7,600 nucleotides of DNA from an uncultured Hyphomonadaceae bacterium. GTDB taxonomy: Bacteria; Pseudomonadota; Alphaproteobacteria; Caulobacterales; Hyphomonadaceae. The notes under the pieces were generated by a model. It was not told the DNA's origin. It made no database searches and worked only from the letters and a program-made list of their open reading frames with translations. Shown one piece after another: positions 6,021 through 7,600 of this stretch; position 1 is the first letter of the stretch, and the number at the start of each line of letters is the position of its first letter. A program made the translations under genes and the position numbers. The stretch is taken from contig CALMWO010000509.1 of the NCBI GenBank assembly GCA_937873805.1, forward strand, positions 1 to 7,600, in the 5' to 3' direction.

Positions 6021-6096
6021 CTTGCCGTCAAGGCGCGGCAGGATCGTGCTGTGGGAATTACAAGCCGCCACCAAGGCGGCGGGCGGGAGGACGCCC
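6021..6096 (+). promoter_or_regulatory. Protease leader 3 with tandem hairpins over the RBS
   Basis: A 76-nt leader. Hairpin A is GCCGCC (6064-6069) with GGCGGC (6075-6080) around ACCAA, a perfect 6-bp stem. Hairpin B is GGGCG (6081-6085) with CGCCC (6092-6096) around GGAGGA, ending at the base before the GTG. Position 6065 is C where leader 2 has T, and pairing with the same G is kept (C-G against T-G). Confidence 0.5.
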
Positions 6097-7023
6097 GTGA
6101 CAATCGAGTTCACGCGCCGTGTGGTGCTGGGCGCTCTGCCGGGCCTGGGGCTGGCAGGCGTAGCTGCTGCTCAATCAACCGGTTCACGCCTCGCCAAGCC
6201 CGTGGACATCGCTGCGTACCTCGAAGCGTGGATAGACACCTATGGGCGCCCGACCGCGAAGGTGATGTTGAATGGCGCTGGGCCGTTCTCGTTCATGGTC
6301 GATACGGGCTCGACAACGAGTGTGATTGCGCAGCGCCATGTGGCGACGCTGGGCACGCCAATCGTCGGCATGGCCACAGTCGCCGGAACGACAGGCGTCG
6401 TGGATACTCAAATTGCGATGCTTGCAAGCATTGAGGCCGGCGCCGTGAAGAAGCAGGATCTGCGCGTGGCCGTGTTGCCCGACGCGAACATTCCGCAGAT
6501 GGATGGCATTCTTGGCGCTGACGTGTTTGCGGCGAAGCGGCTCATGTTCGATATCCGAAACAAGTCGGTGAAGATCGAAAGCTCGCAGCGCTCTCCGCGC
6601 ACAAGCGCCCGGCCCAATATGCGCGTGCGCAACGGATTGCTTGCAGAGATCGACGGCCGGGTCGGGACGGTCAAAGCCAAGCTCATGCTCGATACCGGCG
6701 CGGAGCGGTGCATCATCAACACGCAGCTGAGCGAAGCCCTGCGGAAGGCGCATCCCAGACTGGTGCGGGTGGATGGCGCCAAGCTGATCGGCGTCACCGG
6801 ACACGTTGTTCCGGGGGAGCATATCGCGTTGCCGGAAGTGGAGGCGCGGGCCTTCGCCGTGGACTATGCGACGGCGGTTGTCGCCAATGCGCCAATCTTC
6901 AGTCTATGGGACCTGGATAATGAACCGGCCCTTATTGTCGGCGTGAACCTCCTGTCACACCTGCGATCCTTCTCGATCGATTATGGGGCCCGGACCTTCG
7001 ACGCCACACTGATGCCTGCATGA
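6097..7023 (+). CDS. Tat-exported two-domain retropepsin-like aspartic protease, copy 3
   Basis: A 308-residue third paralogue. The GTG at 6097 is chosen because it aligns with the starts of copies 1 and 2 and follows the same RBS hairpin; an in-frame TTG at 6022 would translate the leader and is rejected. The Tat signal is FTRRVVLGALPGL, with a likely cleavage at AAA|QS. The motifs are VDTGST (D69), GILGAD (137-142), LDTGAE (D199) and IVGVN (280-284). It is the most diverged copy: DTGAQNC becomes DTGAERC, and VELRAFSV becomes VEARAFAV. The protein ends FDATLMPA, lacking the last roughly 13 residues (DLxARNS..FG) found in the other two. Both catalytic Asp remain, so activity is plausible, perhaps on a different substrate. 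Confidence 0.87.
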   Translation: MTIEFTRRVVLGALPGLGLAGVAAAQSTGSRLAKPVDIAAYLEAWIDTYGRPTAKVMLNGAGPFSFMVDTGSTTSVIAQRHVATLGTPIVGMATVAGTTGVVDTQIAMLASIEAGAVKKQDLRVAVLPDANIPQMDGILGADVFAAKRLMFDIRNKSVKIESSQRSPRTSARPNMRVRNGLLAEIDGRVGTVKAKLMLDTGAERCIINTQLSEALRKAHPRLVRVDGAKLIGVTGHVVPGEHIALPEVEARAFAVDYATAVVANAPIFSLWDLDNEPALIVGVNLLSHLRSFSIDYGARTFDATLMPA

Positions 7024-7035
7024 TTGCCTGCATTC

Positions 7036-7051
7036 TGGCCGGTAAGGGCCA
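7036..7051 (+). terminator. Weak hairpin after protease copy 3
   Basis: TGGCC (7036-7040) and GGCCA (7047-7051) pair around a 6-nt loop 13 nt after the stop. It is followed by TGTTCC, not a real T-run. A second possible pairing, CCCATC (7060-7065) with GATGGG (7084-7089), lies between it and gltX. Either could end the protease transcript, but the evidence is thin. Confidence 0.2.
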
Positions 7052-7129
7052 TGTTCCAGCCCATCGCTTGCCAAGCCGGGCCGGATGGGTACATGCATCC
7101 GCGAACCTTCCGTCAGCCGGAATTGAACC

Positions 7130-7600
7130 ATGACCGTTAAAGTCCGCTTTGCGCCTTCGCCCACGGGCAAGCTGCATGTCGGGAACATCCGTACAGCGCT
7201 AGTGAACTGGCTTTTCGCGAAGAGCCTGGACGGTGTGTTTGTGCTGCGCATCGACGACACAGACCTTGAGCGTTCGACCAAGGAGAATGAGGACGGCATT
7301 CGCGCCGACCTGTCCTGGCTGGGCATGACATGGGACGAAACGTTCAAGCAGTCGGAAAAATTCGAGCGCTACGCGCAGGCGGCTGAAGAGCTGAAGGCGA
7401 AGGGATTGCTGTATCCCTGCTACGAAACTGCCGAAGAGCTTGAGCGCCGCAAGAAGATCGCGCTGAGCCGCGGCAAGCCTCCGGTTTATGATCGCGCGGC
7501 ACTGGCGCTGACGGATGCAGATCGCAAGACGCTGGAAGCCGAAGGGCGCAAACCGCACTGGCGCTTCAAGCTGTCCGGCGCGCGCAAGGAATGGAACGAT
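7130..7600 (+). CDS. gltX: Glutamyl-tRNA synthetase, N-terminal part
   Basis: The first 157 codons of a class Ic aminoacyl-tRNA synthetase that runs off the right edge. It charges tRNA-Glu (or also tRNA-Gln, if the organism uses the GatCAB route) with glutamate in the cytoplasm. The N-terminus reads VRFAPSPTGKLHVGN (residues 5-19), in which HVGN is the HIGH signature. It is followed by RTALVNWLFA and RIDDTD (40-45), the counterpart of RIEDTD in other bacteria. Both variants are common in alphaproteobacteria, many of which carry two gltX copies; the HVGN style suggests the second type, but this cannot be settled from a fragment. The KMSKS region lies outside the window. The ATG at 7130 has only a weak GGAA (7119-7122) upstream. 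It is 106 bp after protease copy 3. Confidence 0.95.
   Translation, partial: MTVKVRFAPSPTGKLHVGNIRTALVNWLFAKSLDGVFVLRIDDTDLERSTKENEDGIRADLSWLGMTWDETFKQSEKFERYAQAAEELKAKGLLYPCYETAEELERRKKIALSRGKPPVYDRAALALTDADRKTLEAEGRKPHWRFKLSGARKEWND

Larger units (their letters stand above)
3910..7023 (+). repeat. Tandem triplication of a leader-plus-protease unit (about 1.05 kb)
   Basis: Three direct repeats begin at 3910, 4964 and 6021 (offsets 1054 and 1057 bp). Each has a CTTGC...GGATC block of exactly 25 nt, then the hairpin region with the ribosome binding site, then a paralogous protease gene. The intergenic gaps (87 and 84 bp) are almost wholly leader. A 24-bp stretch just before the start codon is identical between units 2 and 3. 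The proteins have diverged more than this, so the duplication is not very recent, yet the leaders have been kept. Confidence 0.85.

Noticed and set aside
6022..6096. Extended TTG start for protease copy 3
   Set aside because: It would translate the conserved leader. Alignment with copies 1 and 2 puts the start at the GTG at 6097.
7067..7100. Possible fourth copy of the protease leader before gltX (CTTGCC followed by GGAT)
   Set aside because: The spacing between the two blocks is 20 nt instead of 24, no hairpin A or B follows, and gltX has only a weak RBS. The similarity is too slight.
1..7600. Mobile element, phage, CRISPR or toxin-antitoxin signature
   Set aside because: No transposase, integrase, terminal inverted repeats, spaced short repeats or recognisable toxin gene was found. 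The direct repeats are explained by gene duplication.

Overview
The window is about 63% G+C by eye, densely coded, and most start sites carry strong GGAGG-type ribosome binding sites. Its proteins look alphaproteobacterial: a glutamyl-tRNA synthetase with HVGN in place of HIGH and RIDDTD in place of RIEDTD, a Gfo/Idh/MocA oxidoreductase of the alphaproteobacterial style, and Tat-exported retropepsin-like proteins. The Caulobacterales/Hyphomonadaceae area is my best guess, not a firm assignment. No rRNA, tRNA, CRISPR array, transposase or phage gene is visible.

Layout. The left third is on the minus strand: the first 98 codons of a conserved cytoplasmic protein with an RNase H-like (DUF429-like) look (1-296), and a GT-B glycosyltransferase (411-1631). 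A 366-bp divergent intergenic region (1632-1997) separates these from plus-strand genes. It holds a sharp A+T-rich dip, a bulged hairpin, an inverted repeat and a 14-bp palindrome. On the plus strand come a Gfo/Idh/MocA oxidoreductase (1998-2984), a 72-aa protein of unknown function (3110-3328), a MAPEG-family membrane protein (3465-3875), three tandem paralogues of a Tat-exported double-domain retropepsin-like aspartic protease (3988-4953, 5041-6012, 6097-7023), and the start of gltX (7130 to the window end).

The protease triplet is the most interesting part. Each copy has a twin-arginine signal peptide and two DTG active-site motifs about 130 residues apart. It therefore looks like a fused retropepsin dimer working in the periplasm. 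Each copy is also preceded by a related leader of 76-78 nt, so the repeating unit is leader plus gene, about 1.05 kb. The leaders can fold into a hairpin followed by a second hairpin that puts the Shine-Dalgarno sequence in its loop and ends right at the start codon. In leader 1 the two hairpins overlap and exclude each other. The pairing is partly kept by G-U wobbles where the copies differ. I know of no described regulatory element of this kind, but I could not search for one.

The other genes do not form an obvious pathway. The glycosyltransferase and the oxidoreductase could both serve surface polysaccharide or lipid A sugar chemistry, but nothing in the window proves that they act together.
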